Of a DNA stretch of 64,000 nt, positions 22,027-34,495 are shown piece by piece (position 1 is the first letter of the stretch; each line of letters opens with the position of its first letter). Under the pieces are notes generated by a model that did not search any database, was not told the origin of the DNA, and saw only the letters and a program-made list of their open reading frames with translations. This DNA is from Coptis chinensis. Taxonomy: Eukaryota; Streptophyta; Magnoliopsida; Ranunculales; Ranunculaceae. A program made the translations under genes and the position numbers. The stretch lies in the NCBI GenBank assembly GCA_015680905.1, contig CM027378.1:5208001-5272000 (forward strand). The letters are read 5' to 3'.

Positions 22027-24621
22027 TGTGAAAGAAGCTTGAAACTTCTGTAAATTCCATTACAAAATGATAAAAGAGTTGAAAGCAAAAAAAAAAACAG
22101 CCTTACATAGTTCATAGTTCATAGTTCGGAGAAAAGACAGAGAGCACTAACTGAGTTGAGTGGTAGAAAAAAGGAGCCAACCCCTACTAATGAAAATGCC
22201 AAAAAATGGTTGAATATCTTATGTGTCTCACTGCACACAACCATATGAAACTCTTTTAACCACCAGAAGTGATCATTTGGTTCTGAACATGAGCAGAAGT
22301 AATAACTTTTACTTAATAAAGCTTAAAAGAAGGAAACCATTTAATTAGAATCTCTCTTCTTGTTCCTCCATACTTTCTAACCTTTTCTTTGGGAAGTCCT
22401 TTTGCATTAAAAGCAGAGAAGGAAATCACTATCAGTTAGTGAAGACCTTTGGTGGAAGAAAGTTATACACAGGTTTACACTCATGCAGAGTTGTTGACTT
22501 TAATGTCAATATCAAAATAGTATGTAAACTGACTCTACAATATCATTAAAAGTAGCATAGTAGAGGTAGGAAGAAAAAGGTCGTTACAAACTTACAATCA
22601 CATTCCCTTCTCTAGACTGAGTTAGGCAGCAGAACAGAAATTGGTGACTGCCCTGTCTTACTAACAGTTACCTATATACCACTTATGCATAGACATTATT
22701 CAAGGAGTAAGCTATCATTTAATTTTTTTTCGGTAAAAGAGTAGTCTGTCATGCATTAATGCTCACCTAGTTCAATACATTATTTGATAAAAACCAACTT
22801 TTGTATGATTTACCATAAATGTGCCCCTAATCCGATGTTAAATAATAATATTTTACAAGCATAACTACATGCATAATTGTCGACAGGTTAGAGCTAGTCC
22901 AGTGCATACCCTTGCTAAAATCATTTCGCACCCAATTGGGCAAAATACGCAACGCAACGCATGTGCAGTATCTGTCTCTCGTCCTTTCAGTGAATCATGT
23001 CTTGTTTGTCAACACCTTGGAAAAGGAAGTAATCTGAAATTTAAGCTCTTTCACAAGTACACAACATTATTAATATTGAGGTCAAAGCCTAAAAGTCTCA
23101 AACACATGCATTGAACATTTGAACTTGCGTTCATATAGGAGCTTGATCAGAAGTAAGCTGGACAAGTGTACAATGGCTTATTAGGATAATGCTAACTGTT
23201 AAATGTGCAGGCTTAAGAAGGTAACACTCATCTAGGAAAAGTACTCACGTCGGTAATTATCATTTAGAAAAATTACTCATGGTAGAAACAAGAGGATATG
23301 TGGAAACTAGATGTACATGTACTATATTATTTTTGGATAAAAGAGCTAGGAGGGTATGTGTATGTGTATAATATGAAAGTGCACCCTCAAAAAGGGCTAA
23401 AGAAAAAGGGATATAATTATGAAGTATACATTGGATACTTGCATAAAAGAAGTGAGACTTGTGTGGGGTTACTTTAGATTTTGCTGCAATGATCCTTATT
23501 CCAATATAAAATTAAAGATGCTCCTTATTGCTCAACGTGTCAAAGGGAGTTACCCATTGTCGTTGAATCCATGAATTAAGTAATGGTTATGGGCTTGACT
23601 ATTTGCAAGATGGATACAAAAGAGAAAGTGTAGTTTTGGTATGGTGAGGTGTGGTAGGGTATTCAGTTCCCTTCTTTTTTGTCGTCATTAAGACACGCTT
23701 GGGAAAGCTTCTTTTTTACATCGACAATTGAAAAGAAAAGTGACGAGGAAAGGAAAGGTAAGCGCCAGAGTGGGAGTTGTGATTTTTTTTGGCACATGCA
23801 TGTGTGGTGCAGGTCTTTTTGCTCCCTACCTTTGGGTTGGAACCCTAGCTAGTCCATGACTTCTTAGCCAAATATCATCTGTTCACAGGTTCACAAGTCA
23901 CAAGCCAACTTCACCCATATATCTTCTGTACAATATAATGTTCACTCGCATTCCCACATCACCAAATGTGTCTGTTTCATTGAAATCTATAAGCCCGGCT
24001 TGGCTTCTATAGTAAATTGGGCCCAAACGTACACTCATCTGAGAAAGTCCACACTTGTTCAGTTAGTTTGAGCGTAGCCTCAACATTCAATCGTAGCACA
24101 CACATCAAGCAAGCAGTCCTAGCACAGATGTGGACATGCAAACCCAGCAACTTTGCATTTCATTGCTAGGGACAAAGTCAATCATGTTAACACAACTAGC
24201 AATATACAATTGATTGGATTACGCAAAACTTTGGAGTTTGCAAAGTGATACAAAGATTATAAATGTTTTGCTTCTGATGTCATTGGGTTATCCAAGGTGT
24301 TTAGTTTGAAATATGGAAGTTATAAATTGTTTTACCTCAAAGTAATGGAAGAACAAATTTTCAAGTGGAACTGACAGACATGCTTGTGGTTCCATGAAGC
24401 AATTAATTTTCTTAGATACCACAAAAATAATGAAATCTCATCGCAACCAAAGTTACATTTTCCCCGAAGCATAATCAATGTTCTAGAGATGCCAATGTGT
24501 CTCTGTGATTTTTAATTAGGACTAATGACTTCATGTCGTGTAGATTAAGACACCCTAACCAAAAAAAAGGGGACTTCACCAAATTTCATGTGCCGTGTTT
24601 TTTAGGTTATTTATATCGCAA
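22027..24621. other. Upstream region of DUF547 gene
   Basis: About 2.6 kb of AT-rich DNA with no convincing gene on either strand. It should hold the 5' UTR and promoter of the minus-strand DUF547 gene. I could not pick a TATA box with confidence. No transposon ends were recognised before 24622. Confidence 0.5.
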
Positions 24622-25814
24622 CTGATAAGGAGAGATCATTCTCTCCTTCAATTAGTGCGCACTTTGCTTATAACCGTCCAAAAGGACAGCTCATACCCAG
24701 GTGGTATTTAGAACTAAAATGAAACTATCACGAGGCAAACAAAACAAAATAAAACGAGGCAAGCCTAAAAAAACAAGAGGTGAAAAAACTTACCATCTGA
24801 TAGTTTTTGCAACTGACCATATGATATTTGCTGAACAATCATCAAATCCTTAATTTCTGTTTTTTCTAGTGTCCTTAATCTTTACAAACCATTCTATGGA
24901 CTTTGATAGTTTGATTTTAAATGAGGTAATTTCCAACTTCTCATTGTTGGTACAGAAGACATAGCAAACATGATTTAGCAAATACCATCGAACGATGGGA
25001 ACCAAAAAATAGGGTTCAGCCACTTGGTTTTAATCCGGTTGAGTATAAACTCCTTCTATCGGTCCATACCACATAACTTTTCTATTTATCGGCCCATACC
25101 ACATAACCTTCTAGTTTTCCAATAACAAGGCAAATCCAGTCTGATTTTTATTTCCAATTTTATTTTATTATCCGTTTTACTATTTTTACAGATTCATCAA
25201 AATTTCGACCAAGAAGAACACCGATTTACCTACTTGGATAACACGATCTGACCTCCTTTGTTTCTCAATTGATGAAAGAAGGTTCGACGCTAAAGAGATT
25301 CATCTCTTTTCCATCTTCTTTGCGATTTTGATTTTGACCATGAAAATTTAAAGAGTTTATGACTATTTAGTACCACGTACTTTTATTTTTTTTTCCTAAA
25401 TGGTATCCGTACTTTGTTTCTCGCCTATTAGTACCACGAACTCTTAATTTGGTTCAATTTAGTACCTCCGTTTATTTTCTATCCCAATCTGTCAAATTTG
25501 TCTAACGATGACCTCACGTGTTTAACCACGTGACCTGGGTTTCTCTAATTAGCGCCAATAACCCAATTAGTTAGTTACGAACAGACAAACCCATTTACTC
25601 TCCTCTTTCACCCGTTTCCATCAACCAAACTCATATTCATACCTTCTAAACATGAAAACACACTCATACATACCCATCAACTAACTCACCTTCCTACCTT
25701 CTAATCATCAAAATCTCTAACAAAAAAACAAAGAAAACCAAATTCCAAATTACTATTTTTTCCAATTTGTTGAAGATTGTGACCTTCTTTGAACTTCCAA
25801 TTGGTTTTGGTTCT

Positions 25815-26055
25815 GTCAGAGTCAAGTTCTGTCTGATCAAGTTTGTGGTGAAACAAGTTCTGTCAGAGTCGAGTTTTGGTTTAAGTTTTTGGTTATGTTA
25901 GAGTCGAGTTTTGGTTTTGGATTCAGTTTTTGTTTTTGGTTCTGTCAGAGTCGAGTTTTGGTTTGCATTTTTGGTTTTGTCAGAGTCGGCGCGAGTTTTG
26001 GTTTTGGATGTACGCACCAAAAAACTCTGTGAATGTACGCACCAAAAAACTCTCT
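25815..26055 (+). repeat. Short irregular repeats in small MULE
   Basis: Five imperfect copies of a unit around TCAGAGTCGAGTTTTGGTTT, spaced 30-60 bp apart, followed by a tandem pair of ATGTACGCACCAAAAAACTC (starting at about 26008 and 26033). They are internal to the non-autonomous MULE and have no coding value. Confidence 0.75.
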
Positions 26056-26073
26056 GCAAGTTAAAACTATGTT

Positions 26074-26656
26074 GAGCCCCATTATCACTTGGTTATCACC
26101 ATTCTTACTAGAAGTTTTGGTCTGCCAAAGTAAGGATGATACATACTATGTAGCATACCATTTTCTGGATGATACATACTATATAGCATTCTGTCGAGCC
26201 CCATTATCACTTGGTTCTCACCATTCTTACTAGAATTTTTGGTCTGCCAAAGTAAGGATGATACATAATATGTAGCATACTATTGTCTGGATGATACATA
26301 CTATATAGCATCCTGTTGAGCCCCATTATCACTTGGTTCTCACCATTCTTACTGGAAGTTTTGGTTTGCCAAAGTAAGGATGATACATACTATGTAGCAT
26401 ACCATTTTCTGGATGATACATACTATATAGGATGCTGTTGAGCCCCATTATCACTTGGTTCTCACCATTCTTATTAGAAGTTTTGGTTTGCCAAAGTAAG
26501 GATGGTACATACTATGTAGCATACCATTGTCTGAATGATACATACTATATAGCATCCTGTTGAGCCCCATTATCACTTGGTTCTCACCATTCTTACTGGA
26601 AGTTTTGGCCTGCCAAAGTAAGGATGACACATATTATGTAGCATACCGTTGTCTAG
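26074..26656 (+). repeat. 122-bp tandem repeat, about 4.8 copies
   Basis: The marker GAGCCCCATTATCACTTGG begins at 26074, 26196, 26318, 26440 and 26562, an exact 122-bp period. Each unit also contains CCAAAGTAAGGATGATACAT and an internal shorter repeat GATGATACATACTAT. The copies differ at only a few positions each, so the array is recent or kept uniform. It fills the centre of the small MULE. Confidence 0.93.
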
Positions 26657-27545
26657 ATGAGAGTTCATCGTGTTTTTTATTTTGGTTATTTGAATTTGGT
26701 TTTGGTTTTTGACCAGGTAATGTTAGTTACCATTAATAACAAACTGATGAATGGTTATGCTATGAAAGCATTGAAACCCACTGCAAGGGTCTTCATTTTG
26801 TTGGTTTATGAGAGTGATAATTTATCATATCGTCCATACAAGATCCTCATGAAACCAATTATGAGTTATGACATAATGACAATCAATTTGAGTCACTACA
26901 TTAATGTATGGAAGTTCAAAGAAGGTGACAATTTTCAACAAATTGGAAAAAATAGTAATTTGGAATTTGGTTTTCTTTGTTTTTTTGTTAGAGATTTTGA
27001 TGTTTAGAAGGTAGGAAGGTGAGTTGGTTGATGGGTACATATGAGTGTGTTTTCATGTGTTTGGATGTTTAGAAGGTAGGAATATGAGTTTGGTTGATGG
27101 AAACGGGTGAAAGAGGAGAGTAAATGGGTTTGTTTGTTCGTAACTAACTAATTGGGTTATTGGCGCTAATTAGAGAAACCCAGATCACGTGGTTAAACAC
27201 GTGAGGTCCCCATTAGACAAATTTGACGGATTGGGATGGAAAATAGACGAAGGTACTAAATTGAACCAAATTAAGAGTTTGTGGTACTAATAGGCGAGAA
27301 ACAAAGTACATGTACCATTTAAGAAAAAAAATGAAAGTACGTGGTACTAATTTAAATAGTCATAAACTCAAATTTAAAAGTTAAATTCCTGAAAATATTA
27401 TTTCGTTGGTGATATTGACTATGTAAAAACACATTTACATATGTTTATCAATTTGTTTGCTAGACAATGATTACGATTTATTAGTTTTTTTTTTTTGTTG
27501 TTTTTTGCAAATGTAGACATGTAAGGGACTGCTCTTTTTGCTATT

Positions 27546-29889
27546 ATGTACGATACACAAATTATGAGTGTCCGTGTCGAGACTAACGGTATAATTGCTG
27601 ATTTGAAGTGTACGATTTCTGAAAAGTGGTCAAACCTTACTCCCTTGTCTATAGAACTGTCTTTTGTAAGGGATTCAAAGCGTATTGTGATAGATACTGA
27701 CTCAGAGCTTCAATCCCTTGTTTGCTTCAACTTGGTTAAAGGTTTTGATACATTCTTGATAACAGCATCGTCAAGAGGATTTTTTGCTTTGTGTGACGCT
27801 GGTTCTAGTTCCAAAATCTCTCTTTAGGCTTCTTCTTTTACTTCTAGTTCTTCTATGTCTTCTGCTACATATGATAAAAAATATATATTAATGTCGCTTC
27901 TTTGCCTATTTTGACTGGTGTGGGACAGAGATTTCCTGGTGGTGCTGCTAATTTTTGAGTTGAGCTTTTACGTCATTGTCTTGTTAATCATTACAAAGTT
28001 CTTATTAAGAAGAATGATCCTAATAGAGTCACGGCTGAGTATTATTTGAATACTGAAACTGGGTGTCTATGGAAAGTTCACGCATCCAAGAAGTATAAGA
28101 TGTCGAAGTTCTTTGAAATAAAGACAATGGAAGCAAAACACATATGTGGAGCTGGATTCGCTAACGTTAACAATCCCCCAATGAATAGTAAACTTGTAAA
28201 GAGTATTGTTTTAGATATGGTGAGAGACAAGCCTTTGATTAAGCCAGGTAAAATCACTGACCATTTTCTAAGGGTATATGGTGTGAACTTGAATTATTAT
28301 TTTGCGCATACTAGCATAGATCTTGCATTGAATGAGATACATGGGGACCATGATTTATCTAATCATCAGTTACATTGGTATGTTGGAAAGCTAAAATAAA
28401 CCAATCCAGGGAGTCATGTTGTTTTGGAAAAGGAATCAACAATAGGAAAGTTTAAGAGATTATTTGTTGCATTTGGTGCTTGTATTCATGGCTTTAACTT
28501 CTGTCGTCCTATGCTTTGTTTGGATGGAAATTTTGTGAAAACAAAATACAAGGGGTGTGTCTTGTCAGCTACTGCCAAAAATGCAAATGGGGGTATGTCT
28601 TTTTAAGTTTGTGACTTTTCACATAGTAGTTCATAGTAGTTTATAAAATTGAACAAGTATAAACTATGAAAATTTATGTTCACATAGTAATTTAGCCTAT
28701 GCATTTTAATATTTACATAATAATTTAGCCTATGAAAATTTATTTTTACATATAAGAGTTAAGTTTTCATAATGAGTATGGTACACAAAACCAAATCAGT
28801 AATTGATGTTTATTTGTGTTCCAGGTGTTTTTCCAGTAGCTATGGCAGTTGTACTTTCTGAAAATGATGACAATTGGGATTGGTTCTTGAAGCAACTTAG
28901 GTTGGTGGTCTCCAAAGATCGTAGGCTAACGTTTATATCTGACAAAAACCATGGTCTACTCGTGGGTGTCTCTCACATTTTTCCTGATTCCCATCATGGT
29001 TATTGCTTGTGGAACCTTAAAAATAATCTTAATTCAGCTATGCCCAACAACCATTGCTTTCGCTTGCATACCCTGGATCTCTTTTCAAACCTTGCCTATG
29101 CTGGGACACACCATGAGTTTGAGAAAGTGATGGCTGATTTTCGAGATGTTTGCGGCCATCAAGCTAAGTGAAAACATTTTTGTCCACCACAGGCATTGGT
29201 GTAATGCTTATTTTCAAGGAAATAGATATGGGGATATGTGCTCCAATATTGCGGAAAGCTTCAACTCTTAGATCCTACTAGAACGCCACTTGCCTATCAC
29301 TGCAATGGTGGACAAGATATGTGGGAAAATTATGAAAATGATGTCTGATCAACGGGAGTTAGCTTGGAGTTGGACTACTATCTTATGTTCATCTATGGAA
29401 ACTTTATTGGCTTAGAGGATCGAGGTGGGGAGAAATTGGGTGGTTCTCAAGTCAAGGGAGGGTATTTTTGAGGTGTGTGCTACTCATACTCACTTGGTTG
29501 ACTTGAATAGAAGTCACTGCTCTTGTAATTGGTGGAGAATCGAAGGATTCCCTTGTGCCCACGCACTGCGCTCCATTTTGGCTGATGGATTGAATGTGTA
29601 TACCTACTATGATAACTTCTTCTATTCTCAAACATTCCATGATAGTTATTCATGAGCTATAGTACCTGTGGAGAACAGTAAAATGCCTGCTAAGATACCA
29701 AGTGTGCCTGATTTACTACCTCCGGATCTGAAAAAGAAGAAGGGAAGACCAAACAAGAAACGGAAGCACAACACGGGTACTACAAGAGGTAAGAAGAAGA
29801 ACAAGGGCCCTTGCTATGGCCACCGTAACCCAAGAGTGGGCTCCACTCCTACAACATGCTCTGCACTAGTTCAATTATCTATTCTTTGA
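27546..29889 (+). pseudogene. mudrA-type MULE transposase
   Basis: The order of domains is: a PB1-like N terminus (residues from MYDTQIMSVRVETNGIIADL), a MuDR DNA-binding finger region (TGCLWKVHASKKYKMSKFFE, AKHICG), the MULE transposase core and a C-terminal SWIM finger (HCSCNWWRIEGFPCAHALRS). Core motifs are PMLCLDGNFVKTKYKG (first Asp), GVFPVAMAVVLSENDDNWDW and LTFISDKNHGL (second Asp), then HHGYCLWNLKNNL. A GT-AG intron at 28593-28824 joins NANG to GVFPVA. Stops or frameshifts lie near 27826, 27957, 28398, 29169 and through 29170-29420. The tail is basic (PPDLKKKKGRPNKKRKHN). It would cut and paste the element; this copy is dead. Confidence 0.88.
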
Positions 29890-30960
29890 TGGTTGCTCTT
29901 ATATAAAAGCAAGATGTCAATGAATTTACTTTTTTTAATCTATTCTTTGATGTTGCTCGTATATGAAAAGCAAGATGTCAATGAACTTGATTTCTTTTTT
30001 CTGATGTTGGATTTTATAGTTTGATGTTGGATTTTATATGTTACATTTTTTAGTTGGAGAATTTTAAAACAGCTAGTCAAAAGAGGTTTTATATTACTGT
30101 GTAAAGATAATTTTACATAGTAACTTTTGAGAATGAAATTAGCCTGACACATGAAAGAATATATGTAAATATATTTTTACATAGTCATTATATATGTAAA
30201 TATATATTTACATAATAACGTGACCTATGCAAACTTAAATATACATAGTAACTTTTGGGATTGAAAAGATCCGGACACCTGACCAAATATATGTAAATGT
30301 ATTTTTACATAGTCATATATATGTAAAACTATATTTGCATAGTCACTAAATCTATGAAAACTTAAATTTACACAGTAGCTTTTGGGAATGAAATTAGCCT
30401 GACACCTTACAGAATATATATAAATGTATTTTTACATAGTCATTATATATGTAAATCTATATTTACATAGTCACTAAAGTTTTGCTATCTAATTTAGTAG
30501 GTGTTTGAGCTAGTTTTGCTATCCAATTTAGGGATAGAGGATGAAATGGTGATCAGGTGTTTGGAGATTATGTGTTTGTGATGACAATAAATAACTTCTT
30601 AATAACTACCATATTGAAGTATGTTATTAGGACAAAGAGTGGTTTTCAAGTAACCTTGGATTCACAAATATGAATAATTATATTGGTGCTTAACCTGACA
30701 GAGAAAGGGACTCTGCGCTGCACACATAATATTTCCAGAAAAGCTATAAACATTTCATCCATCATAATAAAATGTTTTGGCAAAGTAACCATACAAAAAA
30801 GTATAATCCAGCAAAGACTGAATATGCAGAACAATACTAAACAACTCCAACACATCAACAGTAATAGTACATCATAATCGAACACTCCCAAGTTAGAATG
30901 GTTCCAATGTTTTACCACAAATAAACACAACGTAATCAACTAGAAATACGGAAAATCAGT
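29890..30960. other. Spacer between transposase and ULP-like gene
   Basis: AT-rich convergent intergenic region of the large MULE. It contains the 127-bp tandem repeats at 30114-30478. No coding domain is recognised; the catalytic-Cys region of the ULP-like protease would be expected near its right end on the minus strand but was not identified. Confidence 0.5.
30114..30478 (+). repeat. 127-128-bp tandem repeat, nearly 3 copies
   Basis: Units begin at 30114, 30242 and 30369 with TACATAGTAACTTTTG-like sequence, then AATGAAATTAGCCTGACAC and several TTTACATAGT motifs. Copies are diverged (about 80-85% by eye). The same TTTACATAGT/TATGTAAA words recur in the transposase intron region (28620-28790) and in the ULP-gene intron (32738-33060). 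Confidence 0.8.
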
Positions 30961-30999
30961 TCTTCATTTCTTGCATTCTTCTTTTGGATCCCATTTTTC

Positions 31000-33900
31000 T
31001 TGTTAGCTTGATACAATCTCATATGTCAGGTCAACCCACTCTTCATTTCATAGATTTTTTTTTCTTGTAGTTCCTTGGCCTTAAAGAGTCATAGTGCGTC
31101 CATTCCCAATTCAAAGTATCAACATGAAGCAAAGTCTAGTGATAACCATTTTTGTACTTTCTTAACTTGGGACTATTTATGATGAAAAACAGATGGGTGA
31201 CCTTGTTGTCCAATTGTTTTAGGACATCCGTGACATAGACTTTCATGCCTTGTTTATGGTTATCTCTTAAAGTCAGCTATAACAAATAAGAACAACAACA
31301 TCTTCATAGATTTTGTGAATTTATATATTCAACTTCAGTAATTAAATTACATAGAAGATGCTTACCCATGCAAATGATGAGAAATGGAGACACTTTGGTG
31401 GAGAACATCCAATTAGCTTTTCCACTTCCTTGGGGAGTTGGAAGTGCACGTACCAATCAATAATCTACCATAAACAGTACGAAAAATTACTAAATTGCAA
31501 GTTTTTTCATTTCAAAAGATTTAAGTAATCAAAAGATTTACCTTATCACTAACGAAGAAGTTCAACATCATGTGGTTCAAGCGTTCCCCCTGTATTTTCA
31601 AATGCATTTGGATGTCCATCCACGCAATTGTACTGCAATATGCATACATGATCAAAACAATTTGTGCAACTACATAGACGATAAGAAAAACTTACATATA
31701 TTTATGAAAAGTAAATTTTACTTATGGTTTGCTTTTTTGAAAAAACTTTCCACCAACGGCAACTTCTCTTTATCAAGTAGATTCCATAACTTGGTTGAAT
31801 GTGGCCTTGACATAGGCTTTCCTACGCGTGGTGGTGGAGTCTCGAAATCATCTGCATCAATCACCGGTTCATCATCCAATTCAATTTCAGCAACTTTAGT
31901 ATTCCTTGTTTGCTTCTTAATATTTCCGAACTCATATATCGTTGATGTTTTCTTCATCCACTCCCTTTCCTTCACTTTCTTAAACATCGAGTTAGGTTTT
32001 CCCTCACCTTTTTCCTCCTCTTCATTTGACTTTGTTTCTATGCTTTTCTCCTCTCCATCCAACTCGGATTCTTCCTCTTCATCTGCCCTTCCTTTCTCTT
32101 CCTCTTCACATGTCTCTTTCTTAGACAACTCAGTCTCTCCAATGTCCTCCTTTTCAGCCAACTCTTTCTCGGACAACTCAGACTCTCTTTTGCCATCCTC
32201 TTCAACTAAATCCACATCTCCTCTGTTCTCTACCCCTTCAACCATATCTACATCTCCTCCTCCTTCAACCATATCTACATCTCCTCCCCCTTCAACCAAA
32301 CCGACATCTCCTCCCCATAGAACTCGCTATGTTCATGATTTTCAAACATATATTCTAGATTTTCTTCACAAACTATTCTCGTCAGTCTACCAAGTTCACC
32401 CCTTAAATCTTTATTAAGTTTCCTCAACTCTTCATTCTCCCTCTTCAACTCAGCATTTTCCCTCCTCAAGCTTTCAGCTTCACTTTGGTGATGTTCAGGG
32501 TATAATGCCTCTTTCTCTTCCTCGGTTAGTTCCAATCTTACTTTGATGTGGCAATTGGGAACATTTTCTAGATTAAAAGTTTTTGGTACTTCATCCGCTA
32601 GTTGTTCCATCGACCACTTTGCAATCCGTAGAAAGCAAGTTTCGCGTACTAGCTCACAAAATTTCACATGCTCACACAAAAAGTACTGCACATAACATGT
32701 GAATTTGTATTAGCAACATTTTAATAGAATTCTTTTTCTAACATATGACATATGACATCTACATTAGATATGTAAATATGAATAAACATATGTAAATTTC
32801 TATTTTCATACACCTGACAGGTGATATAGACTATGAAAATATGACTATGCATATGTGAAAACAAACTTACATATGAAAATACTAAAATGCAGACAATATA
32901 ATGTTGATATATTACCAACATATGACATCTGATATATGCATATGCATATGCAAATATATATTTTCTTACATGTGAGGTGATATAGGCTATGAAAATATGA
33001 CTACGCATATGTCAGAAAACAACTAAACTTACATATGAAAATATGAATTTGTAGACAATGTAAGTATCTTACCAAAAGCTGAATGATGCATCCTGAAATT
33101 TTGAACGGACTACTGCTATCCCACTTTTGAATTTTTTCAATCAATTCTGAGTGAACTGAGGTAGCCCATAACACACTCCACATAGCTTCCAAAGTCTCAA
33201 CATGCTTTGGGAAAGACCAAGTTATTACACTCACGTACCAAATACTGTCATCACCAGAAAAATGACGAGTAGTCTCACCACATCTTCAATATCCGTAGGG
33301 TCTGTTGAGTCTACAATCTGGTTCAAGATTTCTTTTACAATCGTTGTTGTTATCTTGTTAACTCTGGAGAAACGTCTCAACAGGAATAATGATCCAGAAA
33401 TAGCTTCATCTATTTTCGTTCCTGACTGGAAAACAACAACTTTCCCCATCATGGGAAGCCCAAAGGTTATAGCCACATCAGATGGACATAAAGACACAAA
33501 CTGATTTCCTATCTTAAACTTAGTAAGAGAGAAGGGAAATTTGAGATCTAGGTTTTTATGTGTGGGGGTATTTTAGTCAGTTCAGGTGTTTTAGAAAAAA
33601 AGGGGGTTTTTATGGGTTAGTACGTAGTGAGGGGGTTTTTATGCAGGATGTTTATGAACCAGGGAGATTAAACCCAAAATCTGCAATGGGAACACACCCA
33701 TACAATTTTTAATCCATGGTAATTATTTTGGGGTCCTGTATTGGGTAACCACGGAATTCGATTGGGCAGCCTCCAGCCTAAGCCCAACAAGAAGCCCAAT
33801 AGCACACCATAGCCCAATACACCCCTACACTGAAACGCATATCGGTTATCAATTTTTCGAACCGTTTTAGCCAATATCATCTCTCTCGTGAGATTGAACC

Positions 33901-34402
33901 CAAAAAAAAAAAAAAAAAAATTTAGTCATGTTCATACTACAAATTAACACTTAATTAATATAAATAACTCAAAAATTTGTCCAACGAATACTTGAACAAC
34001 TCCGGAAGGAAGGTTGAGCAAATTTTCGACAGGCTCAGCACAAAGGCAATCCATCCATTCTTTATCAATTGATTCCCAAAGCATATCTTGTAAAGTATAA
34101 TGAAAGAGAGTTAAAAAAGTGGAGATATTAATACATGTGCGTGTATAAGCTATAGAAAAAGAAAGAAAGCAGAAAAACGTACATACCTTGAAGAAATTAA
34201 TGACGTGAGAGTCCATTAAAGGTTTATATGGTTTAAGGAAATGGATAATGGCATTCATCCATTCTAGCGTTTCACTTGTTGTCTTGCACGAGTATTGGTG
34301 TTGCTCATAAGCCATCCCTCTCGTTCTGGTTTCAAGCTTCTTCGGATAAGTGAGTCCAAACGACCCAGCCATGTCACCCAAGAGAGTCCCCAAACGACCC
34401 AT
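31000..34402 (-). pseudogene. ULP1-like cysteine protease gene in MULE
   Basis: Minus-strand spliced gene. It begins near 34402 (GDMAGSFGLTYPKKLE), then WMNAIIHFLKPYKPLMDSHV and, after an intron, EPVENLLNLPSGVVQ. A conserved block follows (LCPSDVAITFGLPMMGKVVV, VITWSFPKHVETLEAMWSVL). Then come a coiled coil (AELKRENEELRKLNKDLRGE) and an acidic low-complexity part with three DVDMVEGGG-like units. The protease domain starts near 31630 with VDMDIQMHLKIQGERLNHM-like sequence (first residues approximate) and has YVTDVLKQL, then His followed by TAG where Trp is usual, TLLHVDTLNWEWTHYDSL and its Asp. The stop disrupts the catalytic domain, and the Cys motif was not found. Relatives remove SUMO-type modifiers; family copies in MULEs have unknown roles. 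Confidence 0.75.
32738..33060 (-). repeat. Duplicated 156-bp unit in ULP-gene intron
   Basis: Two diverged copies of a unit containing AACATATGACAT, GATATAG.CTATGAAAATAT and CTTACATATGAAAATA. The second GATATAGG lies 156 bp after the first (32823 and 32979). The DNA is AT-rich and sits in the intron between the conserved block and the coiled-coil exon. Confidence 0.7.
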
Positions 34403-34495
34403 ACATGTCGTCTTGGCGATTGCCTAAACGAACCCGCCATATCGTCTAGCTAAAAACCAGAGAGTTTTGTCTCAAATGATACGCGCAGACTGCTG

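Larger units (their letters stand above)
25353..27369. mobile_element. Non-autonomous MULE, exact 9-bp target duplication
   Basis: Left arm 25353-25798 (GAGTTTATGACTATTTAG...) and right arm 26910-27369 are long inverted repeats of about 450 bp, over 90% alike by eye. Both are flanked directly by the 9-bp AAATTTAAA (25344-25352 and 27370-27378), the duplication length of Mutator transposition. The 1.1-kb interior has no transposase. It holds TTTTGGTT-rich short repeats and a 122-bp tandem array; an open stretch at 26657-27007 has no recognisable domain and runs into the right arm. Each arm carries two CACGTG palindromes close together. It would have been moved by a transposase supplied from elsewhere. 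Confidence 0.93.

Noticed and set aside
26074-26656. 122-bp array as a possible CRISPR or satellite locus
   Set aside because: No spacers; it is fully contained within a MULE with defined ends.
26657-27007. 116-codon frame in the small MULE as a captured gene
   Set aside because: No recognisable domain, and about a third of it lies in the terminal inverted repeat.
31572-32417. Long serine/proline-rich plus-strand open frame
   Set aside because: It is the antisense of the acidic, Glu-rich and coiled-coil exons of the ULP-like gene; codon bias of those exons creates the open frame.
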